Below, one piece after another: positions 1-9,483 of a stretch of DNA of 31,322 bases. The stretch is from Nemertoderma westbladi. Lineage: Eukaryota > Xenacoelomorpha > Nemertodermatida > Nemertodermatidae. Each line of letters starts with the position of its first letter. Within the stretch, counting starts at the first letter, position 1. The position numbers were made by a program, and so were the translations under genes. The stretch is taken from contig JAUCBJ010005568.1 in NCBI GenBank assembly GCA_032718475.1, positions 1-31,322 of the forward strand, read 5' to 3'. Below the pieces are notes generated by a model, which searched no databases, was not told the DNA's origin, and saw only the letters and a list, made by a program, of their open reading frames with translations.

Positions 1-276
1 CAAACGGCTCTATTTTACGATGATGTATCTTACCGCCGATCGACGGATCGACGATCGAACAGATGGAGGAATATTGTAAAACTGGAGAGCGATCACCCGA
101 GTTTCCCCTTCAAGACGTGCGTCTTTGGTATTATTATGATAAATGCCCTAGACCCAGCCAATAAATGGAAGACATATTAGGCATACGACTTTCGGAATAT
201 GGAGAACATTCCATACCCCTTCGTTGATACTCAGCTGATTGCTCCTTGAGCAGAAGGCCGAGGTTTCTTTCGCACT
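1..276. other. Window edge, 5' flank of the zinc-knuckle ORF
   Basis: The frame used by the ORF at 277 is open on the plus strand from base 1 to a TAG at 178-180, giving about 59 codons with no recognisable domain. A second in-frame stop (TGA) lies at about 247-249, so the ATG at 277 cannot be extended upstream without splicing. The open stretch could be the end of an upstream exon or chance. No promoter element is evident. Confidence 0.3.
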
Positions 277-1974
277 ATGTATGCCAATACACCCAGCAAC
301 ATTACTAAGGTACAAAGGACATCCATCGGACATCTTGCCTTTCAAGAATATGGATGGAATTTCAAAGTTGGAAATCCTACCAATTACCAGCAAGTATATG
401 GAGATCATTACTCTCGTTTATATTTTGATGGCCCATTAACTGCGCCTGGTGCCGTATATAGCTTTATGAGTGTTCCGCTTCGCCCTTCCTTAGCTATATA
501 CACGATCTTTGAAAACGCAGCACTTGCCGGTTGGCTAGCCGATGTGTGCAGTCGTACCATACACGCTCACCCATTAATACTTGGAACTAAACTCGCCAAG
601 TTAGACGAACACAATAAGTTCATACGTTTCGAATGTTTCCGGCGCTTTCTGACTCCGTTCCGTAACGTCGATAGTCAGTTCAAGGACCGCGCGCTGACCA
701 AACTCAGTCTGAGAGACTCAGCTGCGGAGAAACTGAGTAGCGCTGGATTTGCCGTTTTTCAAGACGTTTGTATACAGAACTTACATTCATCCGTTATACA
801 AAGACCCAGAATACCTACAGGTTATTCCGTCGTGGAAATACAGACAGTGGATCCACTTACTGAGACCGACGCACCCACTTCGTCTATACAGCTGGAAGAT
901 GAACCAGTATGCTTGGGATCAGAAGCGATTCAGCCTACGGCTTCCCGGAGCAGTGACACTGATTATGTCATAGAGTGGTATCAAGGTCCACAACGTCTCA
1001 CAGCGTACGATTATCGACACGCCAACTACGTTTCTCGAAAACGTTGTCGATTATGCGCATCGAGAGACCACTTCACTCATCTAGACTCGAGCGTACCTTG
1101 TTCCTATTTCCTCGAACAACCGATGATGGAAATATATTGTGCTTATTGCCGGCTTAATAACTCTCATATTTTTGCCGTCTGCCCACAATTTATGACTCAA
1201 TGTCACTACTGTCAACTTGAAGGACATGAAAGTTACAATTGTCCCTTTAATCGCGATTTAGAGAGCGTAGACGAGATGATCACCCTGCGATACATCCGAG
1301 CTTGGGAAGCGAACGCAGATTTACATTGCGAATCCCGACATCGCTATTACCCTGGACGAGCTTACGAGGGAGTTTACGCGTTCCATCCTTATCTATTCGC
1401 GTCGATTGAACAGAAAACACGCGTACCAAGTTACGAATTAATGAAGCGTGTTGGTGAGTGTATTTCCACCAAGTTTGTCAGGAAATACCTTAGAAACGTT
1501 AACCCTAATGATATAACCACATATCACCTGATCAATTTTATCCGTCAGGACCCTGAGTATGGCGACATCTTTGTGAACTCGCATCCTGAACTACAGGAAG
1601 TATCTCGGCGACCATATGAATATCGAACCCGAGAACGCGAGCTAGAGAGAACCATTAAACCAAGAAAGTTCCTCACTACTCACGGTCCACCCACCGCTAG
1701 TGTCCAGACGACCCGTCAAGGACCCGTAGGAGCTGCTGTACTGAGACGCGCCCTCAAGGCCGTTAGACCTCGCTCCCCTGAGGTTGATATTAATCAACCA
1801 GGTACTTCGACCGGCGGGTATACCGATCGTAACCCTACACCTTCTGATGCAATTGTATTGCACCCTTCGCCTAGGAGCTACAGCCCTCCTCGTAAAGTGG
1901 CTCGCCCCAAAGAGAAAAGGACTCTCGCTAGCCTCAAGAAACTGCGTAAACGCCGTCCGCGTAAGAAAGACTAA
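277..1974 (+). CDS. Unrecognised 565-aa zinc-knuckle protein, Gag/nucleocapsid-like layout
   Basis: A single uninterrupted 565-codon ORF starts at an ATG with in-frame stops upstream. The family is not recognised. Residues 1-250 show no motif I know. Residues 257-322 hold a zinc-binding cluster: a degenerate C257-x2-C260-x4-H265 with C275 further on, then C288-x2-C291-x5-H297-x4-C302, then the canonical knuckle C309-x2-C312-x4-H317-x4-C322. From about residue 480 the chain is rich in Arg, Lys, Pro and Ser and ends in a strongly basic tail, which suggests nucleic-acid binding. The order (globular N-terminal part, CCHC knuckles, basic tail) resembles Gag or LINE ORF1 proteins, but no protease, reverse transcriptase or integrase ORF follows in the next 1.2 kb. 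It may be the gag of a retroelement that has lost pol, a domesticated gag, or a host ZCCHC gene. An ATTAAA lies at 2100-2105. The ORF is surely coding; its function is open. Confidence 0.7.
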   Translation: MYANTPSNITKVQRTSIGHLAFQEYGWNFKVGNPTNYQQVYGDHYSRLYFDGPLTAPGAVYSFMSVPLRPSLAIYTIFENAALAGWLADVCSRTIHAHPLILGTKLAKLDEHNKFIRFECFRRFLTPFRNVDSQFKDRALTKLSLRDSAAEKLSSAGFAVFQDVCIQNLHSSVIQRPRIPTGYSVVEIQTVDPLTETDAPTSSIQLEDEPVCLGSEAIQPTASRSSDTDYVIEWYQGPQRLTAYDYRHANYVSRKRCRLCASRDHFTHLDSSVPCSYFLEQPMMEIYCAYCRLNNSHIFAVCPQFMTQCHYCQLEGHESYNCPFNRDLESVDEMITLRYIRAWEANADLHCESRHRYYPGRAYEGVYAFHPYLFASIEQKTRVPSYELMKRVGECISTKFVRKYLRNVNPNDITTYHLINFIRQDPEYGDIFVNSHPELQEVSRRPYEYRTRERELERTIKPRKFLTTHGPPTASVQTTRQGPVGAAVLRRALKAVRPRSPEVDINQPGTSTGGYTDRNPTPSDAIVLHPSPRSYSPPRKVARPKEKRTLASLKKLRKRRPRKKD

Positions 1975-3249
1975 CTGTTTAGAGTATCTTTAGGTTTTAG
2001 AAACTGTGATTTTTATATTTTATAGACTGAAAATCCCATTTTCTGGGAGCGGTGTAAAAGCCTTTGCTGAATTGCCCCGTTATTTTTATTATATTTTACA
2101 TTAAAATACTCTGTAGTTGATTTAATAGGTGTAAGAGACTGTATTATTGCTGTATCGATGTTTTTTAGAGGATCTAAGAGCTATTTCCTCCGTATGTGTA
2201 CTGTGGAAGGCATAGTTGATGATTCTATGGCAATTCCGTGACGCAAAAGGTGATAGCTACTCTTGAACAGTAGTTACTATGACGACGGTTAACAGCTGAT
2301 ATTCATACGTGTTGATTTTCTTTGTTCTACGGCATCTCTCAGTTCAGTCAGCCAATCAGAGCATTTTTATGGCTCTTGTAGAGAAATTTCCTAGAAATCA
2401 GGCAATGCTTTATGTGCAGTGTTTACATTCTGTCCTGAGCCAGGAGAGAGCGGCTTGGAAATATTTTGTGCTTTTCTGTTTTAGCCTAACACTAGTAGGC
2501 TTAATTATAAGGACATATATCCGTTATCACACTGAATCACTGTGCAACTCAACTAAACAAACCAAATCTGCATGTACCATACACTGGTGCATACTTTATA
2601 TTGTTATACTGCTATTTACTGTCGGTTCTTCATAATATGGTTGATGAATTATTATATTTGGAATAACGATAAATAACCCCGAAACCCCAATATTCTTGAT
2701 ATACCGAAGGTAAGAGAGAAAGGTTACATATAACGATTGTGACTTATGTTAAAGTGGTTTGAAGTGAATCTAATGTTATTTGATAGACCCTACATGAGTC
2801 GGTCCGTGTTCCTTTTATATGTGACTAAAATCAGTGAAGATCGGCAGATTAGTGTGCAGTATTGTGCAGCATGGTGTATGAGTAAGACTGATAACGAAGC
2901 ATTTCCTAAAGAATGCGCCATATATGTGAATTATAACTAAGCCATATCGTTGTGAGTAGTTTAAGTCATAACTCTGTTTATATAGATAGAGCGCCACGTC
3001 CTAAAGGAACTGTTAATATTCCCCGAAGGTGAATAATATTGTCAGAGATTATATAATACTGTCAGTCGAATAATACATTAAGCTTACATAGCAATAAGAT
3101 TAAGCCGTCGAACCCAATCTCCCGGGTATATCCAGCGGGTGAATGATCGCGCACAGATTGGTTTCGACTAGTGTAGTGAATTAAATACTTGTCATAGGCT
3201 AAAAGTGATTTATTATCTAGAAGACATCCTAATTTGGCGGGTTAAACTG
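1975..3249. other. Non-coding stretch after the zinc-knuckle ORF
   Basis: This AT-rich region has an ATTAAA polyadenylation-type hexamer at 2100-2105, which could end the upstream transcript. Reading frames of 108 codons or fewer (for example 2309-2635) show no domain. A hairpin with 14-nt arms lies at 3107-3168. No LTR or pol remnant was seen that would explain the gag-like ORF. Confidence 0.4.
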
Positions 3250-3775
3250 CCAAAGGTCTGAAAGCGCGAACAGCAGCAGTAGTACCAGTACTCTTATACC
3301 GGAGTCCATGCTGGGCTCTAACTGCAGAGTAAAACCAAATCTCTGGATGGCCCTTACAGTACACAAGAATGCTGTGCCGGGTTCAATGTGTCAAAGTACA
3401 ATGAACAGTGAACACATCTCCAATCAGACTCTATACAATCTTGGAGGTATTTCATTGGTCTCCCATAACTTAACACTTGAACGGAACCGTCTCCGTTTTG
3501 CAAGACATTGCTTTTGCCGTGAGGACCAGCCAGTGCATAATATTGTGCTTTGGTAGCCTCATAGAGTGAATAAGCATGGTGGACAGCACAGCCCCTACCT
3601 TTCTTGAGACGCCTCTTAAAGGACACTGGCCTTGAAGATGCAGATGATATAGCAAATTTCATGGGTGATAGGGATTTGTGGCAGCGCAATTTTGTTGACA
3701 AGCCGTCACAGCATTCTTAATATAGGCCTATATACATGTACTGTATATAATGCAGCTCCAAACCATACTAGTAGG
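3250..3775 (+). mobile_element. RTE-like LINE fragment, pol C-terminus (copy A), decayed
   Basis: Translated pieces match the end of an RTE-type endonuclease-reverse transcriptase. They include a SPCWALTS-like segment after the RT, an ISNQTLYN(L/I)GG segment, the RFARHCFCREDQPVHNIVLW segment (about 3507-3555), and a terminal block reading DTGLEDADDIANFMGDRDLW. They lie in different frames with stops between, so the copy is dead. It shares sequence with copy D at 16395-16850 and retains about 150 bp that copy D lacks. It ends near a CTAGTAG motif, consistent with a short trinucleotide 3' tail. It is 5'-truncated, as is typical for LINEs. Confidence 0.75.
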
Positions 3776-4034
3776 ACGCGCCACCAACGTCGGCTCCTGT
3801 GTCGGGGTCTATGTTGTTACAACTGTAGTGTTGGATCATATACTGTAATACTTTCCTTACTGGCCGATCCTTTAACGTTGCCAAGGCAATAAGTTAATAA
3901 TCAACGCAAAACGCTCGAAACATTTCGTAAATAATATGCCTTTTGACAGTAAATTAGTTCTTGCCCTTTCGCTCATAACGCGTTTGTTTGAGGCTTTTTA
4001 TTACGCGCTTTTATTGTTCTTTCTGCAACAGTTA

Positions 4035-4411
4035 GGGGCCGTCCAAGTATGACGTCAGCACTTTCGGGTGGGGAGGGGGGTTGGGAAAATCTGATGACGT
4101 GCTGATGAGGGGAGGGGAGGGGGTCAGCCAAAATCTGACGTCAGCATGTTCATTTATAGGTGCTAGAAGAGATATAGCAGAAGAGTAAATAGCTTGCCTA
4201 TTTTAATTGTTCGAAGCCCCAGAAGGCCCGTAGCACAACCTTCTGTTTCAGTTACCAGTCACCATGTTTCAGTGATTAGCACGCGAACATTTTTTTTAAA
4301 TCTGATTTAGGGGAGGGGGGGTGTCAACGCCTATCTGATGACATCTGATTTAGGGGAGGGAGGGGGTCAACATTTTGGAGAAAAGTGCAGACGTCATACT
4401 TGGACGACCCC
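4035..4411. mobile_element. MITE with GGGGCCGTCC-type inverted ends and TTA target duplication
   Basis: The left end (GGGGCCGTCCAAGTATGACG) and the right end (reverse complement GGGGTCGTCCAAGTATGACG) form inverted repeats of about 28 bp with few mismatches. They are flanked directly by TTA at 4032-4034 and TTA at 4412-4414. The 377-bp interior is non-coding and G-rich, with repeated GGGGAGGGGGG and CTGATGACGT-like motifs. A 3-bp TTA/TAA duplication is the hallmark of PIF/Harbinger elements, so a non-autonomous member of that superfamily is the favoured reading. The superfamily call is inferred from the target site only. Confidence 0.7.
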
Positions 4412-4414
4412 TTA

Positions 4415-5160
4415 CTACAGTACAATACAATATAAAATTCATTCATGTACGTACAACTCTACGTATAGGCTCTGCCTCCATAGCTTATTGCATTTTATAA
4501 GCAACCATTTTCATTTTGTTCTTTCTGTCTGTGACCAGCGGCAGTGATAGTGAACGTCTAATGGAAGATAAAACCATGTTGGCACTTCAATATGTTTAAC
4601 TGGAGGTGAATGACCGTCTGGTTGATTATTCCAGTCTCTCCTTTCTGTCCTTTTACTGTTTTAGGTGTTACGCCATCCAGCAATCTGCTGTCAGATTGTC
4701 TGTAGTGCAGTTAGTACTGCAGTAGTCAGGTAGTGCAGTAGTGTGCAGTGTGTACTGCAGTTAGTACCACTAAGTACAGGCAGAAGTACCGGCTGACCGA
4801 TACCGTAAAGAAATACTGAAGTAGGTACAGCGTGAACGGAACAGGAGGTAGGTAAATTTATAGAATTTGTATAGACTGAAGTACCGTATCATAATTCGTC
4901 GTAGCATTCCTACTCTCTATCACAACTCCAGAACTCTACTCTGCTACACCATCCTGCATCCATTGATCCATCATATACTTCACTGGCCTGCCGGTAGCTG
5001 GGTAGGCCCTACCGGTACTCAGTACTACCGTACTGCCGTATTGATTCTGACTGATTGATTGCAGATTGTGGAGTCCAGAGTCGTTCAGTCGTTAGATCGA
5101 ATTGGGCGTTATACTGTTATACCATAGGCCTACACCGGTGTCTGGATTCAGTCAGACCCG
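4415..5160. other. Intergenic and 5' region of UBE2W, low-complexity CAGTA/GGTACC motifs
   Basis: No coding segment is recognisable. From about 4690 to 5160 the DNA is rich in short degenerate motifs (GCAGTAGT, GTACTGCAGT, ACCGGTAC) that also recur at 12.1-13.0 kb. This is the likely promoter and 5' UTR region of UBE2W, but no TATA box or defined initiator stands out. Confidence 0.4.
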
Positions 5161-5616
5161 ATGACTTCTATGCAGAAAAGGCTGCAGCGCGAGTTGAACC
5201 ACATGCTGAAGGAACCGCCATCAGGTGTAACCGTGAACGCAGACAGTGTGACCAGTACGTTTAGCGAATGGGTTGTGAACATTGAAGGTGCCCAAGGGAC
5301 CTTGTTCACCGGAGAACACTTCCGGCTGCAATTTAAATTTTCAAATAGTTACCCTTTCGACTCCCCGCAGGTAATATTTGTCGGGGATAACATCCCGTTA
5401 CACCCCCACGTCTACAGTAACGGACACATATGTTTGTCGATACTGACTGACGACTGGAGTCCAGCAATGTCCGTCGAATCCGTCTGTCTGTCCGTTATAT
5501 CAATGCTGAGCAGTTGCTCGGAAAAGAAACGCCCTCCCGATAACAGTTTCTACGTAAAAACTTGTAATAAAAACCCGAAGAAAACTCGATGGTGGTACCA
5601 CGACGACGAAGTGTGA
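5161..5616 (+). CDS. UBE2W: Ubiquitin-conjugating enzyme E2 W (UBE2W), intronless
   Basis: The 151-residue ORF is the same length as human UBE2W and closely similar throughout. UBE2W is the E2 that attaches ubiquitin to the alpha-amino group of substrates with flexible N-termini, working with RING/U-box E3s such as CHIP. The UBC core runs from about residue 5 to 125. The block YPFDSPQV (64-71) is followed by HPHVYSNGHICL, with catalytic Cys91 and the family-specific His83 where most E2s have the Asn of HPN. The C-terminal segment NPKKTRWWYHDDE (138-150) is characteristic of UBE2W. All key residues are intact and the start matches the family N-terminus (M-x-S-M-Q-K-R-L). There is no intron, whereas vertebrate UBE2W is split, so this is either a lineage-specific intronless gene or an expressed retrocopy. 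An AATAAA lies at 5800-5805; no poly-A tract or target duplication was seen. Confidence 0.95.
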   Translation: MTSMQKRLQRELNHMLKEPPSGVTVNADSVTSTFSEWVVNIEGAQGTLFTGEHFRLQFKFSNSYPFDSPQVIFVGDNIPLHPHVYSNGHICLSILTDDWSPAMSVESVCLSVISMLSSCSEKKRPPDNSFYVKTCNKNPKKTRWWYHDDEV

Positions 5617-5799
5617 CGTTATTTCACTTCCGGTAGCATCCTCCCTATTCTCCTCCGCTCACGTTGTTGCGGCACAATGATGTCAATTATTTAGTTCCAA
5701 CGCGTCTCAGCGTTGCTTTTTCATGGATTTATTTATATTATTATAATTAGCGATTAACGCACATCACTTTTTTGTTAATGTTGTTCACAAACAATATAT

Positions 5800-5805
5800 A
5801 ATAAA
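5800..5805 (+). terminator. Candidate polyadenylation signal of UBE2W
   Basis: A perfect AATAAA lies about 185 bp after the UBE2W stop codon, followed by a GT/T-rich stretch (GTGGTCTTTT), as expected for a cleavage and polyadenylation site. Confidence 0.5.
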
Positions 5806-6738
5806 GCAACGTGGTCTTTTAGGAAGTTTTATGCCGAGGGCAAATATCGTATGAAAATAAGGGGATTTCCCGTGTTATTTTATTTTTTGAATTATATTTT
5901 TATTTGCAATATATATTGATTAATATTTGAGCGACAGCCGTAAAGAAGTAGGCCTATACGAAAACATTGTTATTACCATACCCTATGGCACACTTTAAGT
6001 AAAATTGATATTTTAAAAATGTTATTTTTCTTAAAAAATTCAGAAAATGTATTCTAAATTAAAATGCTTAAAACGAAAGATTCCTATTGATGTTGTTGTG
6101 GTGGTTGCGTTAATCAATAGAATTTGTTGAGGACAACGTTTGTTACTTAAAGCACACATTTATTATTGTAATTCTACTAGTTTTCACTGTAACTAGATAT
6201 TCATCGAAATACAATGATCGAACGATGCGAATTCAAAATAGGGCTAGGGCTTCGGTTAAGATTTGGGTCTGTTTCGGGGCTTTACTATTAGTTACTGTCG
6301 ATACTAGCGGTCGCTGGACGACCCGGGTTGACTTAGGTTTAAAACAAAAGCTTTTAGCGTCAATTTACTACCACTGCGTTATTATCTGTACGGAATAAGA
6401 GATCATTAATCAAAGTATCACTACTGTGTTTTTCTATGATATGATGATATTCCCCATGATTTTCCATCAGTTTTCGTGAACTCAGAATATCACAAGGCTG
6501 CGAATGGATTAATTAACCTTCCTTACAGGTTCCACCAGCTACAGTCATGCGAGAACGTTTATACTTTATTTTAGGTTATGTTATTTTTAAATAACTCAAT
6601 ATAACGGTTGCTATTGTGTTGTGATTTTAAATAATTAAATGATTCGAATGATTCCAACAGGGTTGTCACTCACCTGGAATAGTCGGGGAATTTCATTTTT
6701 TCTTGAAATGTTTTCTAAACGCGGCCCATATACTACTA
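5806..6738. other. AT-rich intergenic DNA
   Basis: No ORF with recognisable content and no obvious repeat was seen in either strand. Composition is strongly AT-rich. Earlier exons of the receptor at 8612 were looked for here and not found. Confidence 0.4.
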
Positions 6739-7135
6739 CAATCGGCATGCTGCATTGCGGCTGCATTATATATATATATTACTTGTTATATTAAGAATGC
6801 TGTGCCGGAGATCATTAAGATGTGTCTCAAGAAAGTCATGGGCTGTCCACCATGCTTATTCACTCCATGAGGCAGCCAAAGTACAAGATTATGCACTGGC
6901 TGGTCCTCACGGCGAAAGCAATGTCCTTCAATGATGATCTAAGGACATGCGTAGAACATAGTCATAGTCAACCACAATTATGAACAAGAATGGCGCAGGT
7001 GTGTCTCCTTGGAGGACTCCCCATAATACTTCGAATGGTTCTGTGTCACATCAACAGTAAACACAAATGTTGTCGAACCATCGTATACTGATCTGATTGC
7101 TGCAATATTCTATAAAAATTTAGTGTATCTGCAAT
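6739..7135 (-). mobile_element. RTE-like LINE fragment (copy B), internally deleted and decayed
   Basis: Read on the minus strand, about 7040-6939 encodes an RT-domain piece, VLWGVLQGDTPAPFLFIIV, which is the GxxQGDxxAPFLF motif region of RTE-type reverse transcriptases. It is followed after a deletion by the C-terminal EDQP segment (the reverse complement of 3515-3600 in copy A). It ends in the shared 3' sequence CGGCTGCATTATA/TGCAGCATGCCGATTGT and a GTAGTAGTA tail at about 6730-6750. Stops and frameshifts make it non-functional. Confidence 0.7.
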
Positions 7136-8257
7136 GCAATCAGGGAATTTTTTCAAAAAGTCAGGGAAAATTCATGCTGAATAAGATGTGGCAACCCTGT
7201 TAAAATGACATTGTCTTGTTGCAGTTCAGTCAGGTAGATAAATAACAGTACCAGGTCAAATTTCGTTTCGAGTCGTTTCGAGTGTTTATTATCGTAATAT
7301 CAATATATTATCAGTGTTTCATTTTTGTAGGCCGACAGGCCGTATATATCAAATTTCCTAATTGATATCTGTAAAGGCCAGGTTAATAGGGTTTAAACAA
7401 TTTATTTCATTTAAAACATTCAACAAAACAGAAGAGCAGTTTTCAGTGGTGGTTTCTAACCAGAGAAATAAACGAAACTTTATTTCACTTGCGGTCTATT
7501 TGCTCCACCATCTGGTCTGATATCTGGGCAATTTATAAAAAGTATTTAACATATTTTATGAGAAGTATAATATACCTAATTGTTATTTTGCTAGTTAGCG
7601 TGAAATGATATGTGGAAATAAACGATTTTGTTTTTTGCACTAATGTACTAGGCCTATTCATTCATTCATTCAGCCTGTATTTCAAAAAGTAATATTTTTT
7701 ACTCATCGCGACGGCTTTCAATCTCAAATCAAAAGACCGATTAAATCTAATACTCTGTAAAAACATAACGGCATAATACAACATCTGGGAGGAAATAATA
7801 TTGGAACAAAAAATTAACAAAACTGAAAATATAATAAGTACTTTTCCTTTATACCTTTTTATATGAATCCTACGAAGCCGCTATTTATTTTAGGTGGCAT
7901 AGTTGGCCGCTATCGCCCCCTATCGGTGCTCCATGTTATTTCTTTTATTATTAATTAGTTTTCGAGTAGAACAGTTGTAGGCCTAGTTACCTTCCTGTAT
8001 ATTTTATTGGTTTGGTTTTTATGTGAATTGCAACTGGTGCGATTATTTGTTTATAGGATTTTGTAATATTGTCAAATATTTAAATACAGCATTTTTTGTC
8101 ATTTTCAACACGACTGTGGTTGAACCCTAGAAGTAGTAGCGAAAAACACGTGGAAGTCGGCGTGAATTGTAAATAAAATGGTCATAGAACCAAATAAACT
8201 ATTCTATAAAAACCGTAAAAAGACAATCAATATTAGTAAGTTTGGGACTTTACTTGC
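7136..8257. other. AT-rich intergenic DNA
   Basis: No coding segment is recognised. A short (ATTC)n tract lies near 7656-7672. The region lies between LINE copy B and the retroelement fragment that precedes the receptor exon. Confidence 0.35.
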
Positions 8258-8593
8258 AGGGACACCCTCGCTCCTTCCTATCTACCCGAGACAAGTAAAT
8301 CTGCAGGTGCAGCCGCTTTAATGGCAGAGACCAGTAAAGGCAATAAGTATGCTGCGCTCCAGCACCACCACTTATTCCGCACTATTGCCTTAGAGACCTT
8401 AGGCCCAATCGGTGCAGAAGGCACCGCAGTACTGCGGGAGATAGGGCGGAGAATCGCCAAGGAAACAGGTGAACCTAGGTCCACAGAATTCCTTTTCCAG
8501 CGGCTCTCAATTGCAGTGGTCAGAGGGAATGCGACATCTGTCCTAGGTACCACCCCCCACCAGGCGGGCCTTGATGAGGTATTCCTACTCTGA
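8258..8593 (+). mobile_element. C-terminal fragment of a retroelement pol protein
   Basis: The frame is open from about 8258 to a TGA at 8591-8593. It reads DTLAPSYLPETSKSAGAAAL, then ...KYAALQHHHLF..IALETLGPIG, then EIGRRIAKETGEPRSTEFLFQRLSIAVVRGNA. This block is familiar as the extreme C-terminus of many invertebrate retrotransposon pol proteins, downstream of the reverse transcriptase. Only this end is present, as in 5'-truncated insertions. The frame is intact over about 110 codons, so the copy may be fairly young. It lies just 18 bp before the receptor exon. Recognition is from family resemblance only, and I do not assign a clade. Confidence 0.65.
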
Positions 8594-8611
8594 ATCCAGG
8601 AATTCTCATAG

Positions 8612-8800
8612 GTGTTAATTTATCTCAACTCAGCAGTGAACCCAATATTATATAATATTATGTCACAACAATTTCGTCGGGACTTTCGTCGCGTTTGTTG
8701 CCGGGGTAACCAACAGCGCTTGGCTTTTATCAATCAAAGAACTGTCAATTACAATTCGGAAATGACGAGGCATAGCACACTCGATAGTACAAAACTGTAA
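8612..8800 (+). CDS. Terminal exon of a rhodopsin-class (peptide-type) GPCR: TM7 and C-tail
   Basis: The translated exon begins [27 protein letters not shown] and then VCCRG. It contains the N-S-x-x-NPxxY motif of TM7 in class A receptors, the amphipathic helix 8 (FRRDFRR) and a Cys pair that could be palmitoylated. A 35-residue polar tail follows, ending at TAA (8798-8800). The segment most resembles TRH, ghrelin/motilin and neuromedin-U type receptors. The frame has an in-frame TAG at 8609-8611, and TTCTCATAG|GTG is a plausible acceptor, so this is a partial gene whose TM1-TM6 exons must lie upstream. I could not find them in the window. A long intron, a truncated retrocopy or a pseudogene fragment remain possible. 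Confidence 0.6.
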   Translation: MLIYLNSAVNPILYNIMSQQFRRDFRRVCCRGNQQRLAFINQRTVNYNSEMTRHSTLDSTKL

Positions 8801-9027
8801 CCTTGGAGACTTGAGATTACTTTTATAACATTAGATGGATGATTGACCGTCTGTTCGTATTAGAGTATTTCTTACTCTGAGAGAGAATTTGATGTTTTGC
8901 GAATTTTAGCTCCTCTATATACGAACTTTGTACAATATTATGTAGTTAACCGGTTTCTTGTAATTTAGTTTTGCTTTAATGTAACTCAATAAATAAAATA
9001 AAAATAAAAAAAAAATAAAAAAAAATA
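8801..9027 (+). other. 3' UTR-like segment of the receptor exon with A-rich end
   Basis: An AATAAA at 8988-8993 runs directly into a 38-bp A-rich tract (AATAAATAAAATAAAAATAA and onward to about 9026). It may be a true polyadenylation region or the decayed poly-A tail of a reverse-transcribed copy. Confidence 0.4.
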
Positions 9028-9483
9028 TTAGTAATAATGATCCTTTTGTACTGTAGTTTTTTTCATAGCCTTTAGTTTTTAAGAGGATACGTTTTCATGT
9101 TATTGAAAGCTATGCTATCCCTATACATATACTTAACGCTGGCCTGCAAAATAAGAGAGAAATATAATTAATTATAAAGTGGCGAAGAGACTGCTAATCT
9201 GTAGCTAAGATGATTTCCGTTAGAGTTACTTCGACACAAGAAACTTCGTTATGTAACCCGTCGGACAATATAGTTCTTACTTATACTTCCCTCTCCCTGG
9301 AATATGTATTTACTCTTTAATCGGTAGATTCTGAGAAGATTAAATTAAGTAAAACATCATCTCGTTACATCTCATCTTCATCTTCCATATCGCCGGCACA
9401 GGCTGGCGGCACTTCCTAAACCTGTTTGTTGGCCGTGACAGTAAAAGTTTGTATTTTGCGTTGTGCCGCCACCATGTCAACCA
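9028..9483. other. Intergenic DNA, nothing recognised
   Basis: AT-rich sequence with no coding resemblance. A short GC-richer patch at 9390-9420 contains a GCCGGCACAGGCTGGCGGC fold. Confidence 0.3.

Noticed and set aside
2309-2635. 108-codon ORF after the zinc-knuckle gene
   Set aside because: It has hydrophobic patches but no recognised family and no supporting context in AT-rich DNA.
8278-8553. Minus-strand 91-codon ORF
   Set aside because: It is the antisense shadow of the retroelement pol C-terminal fragment, whose plus-strand frame gives the recognisable protein.
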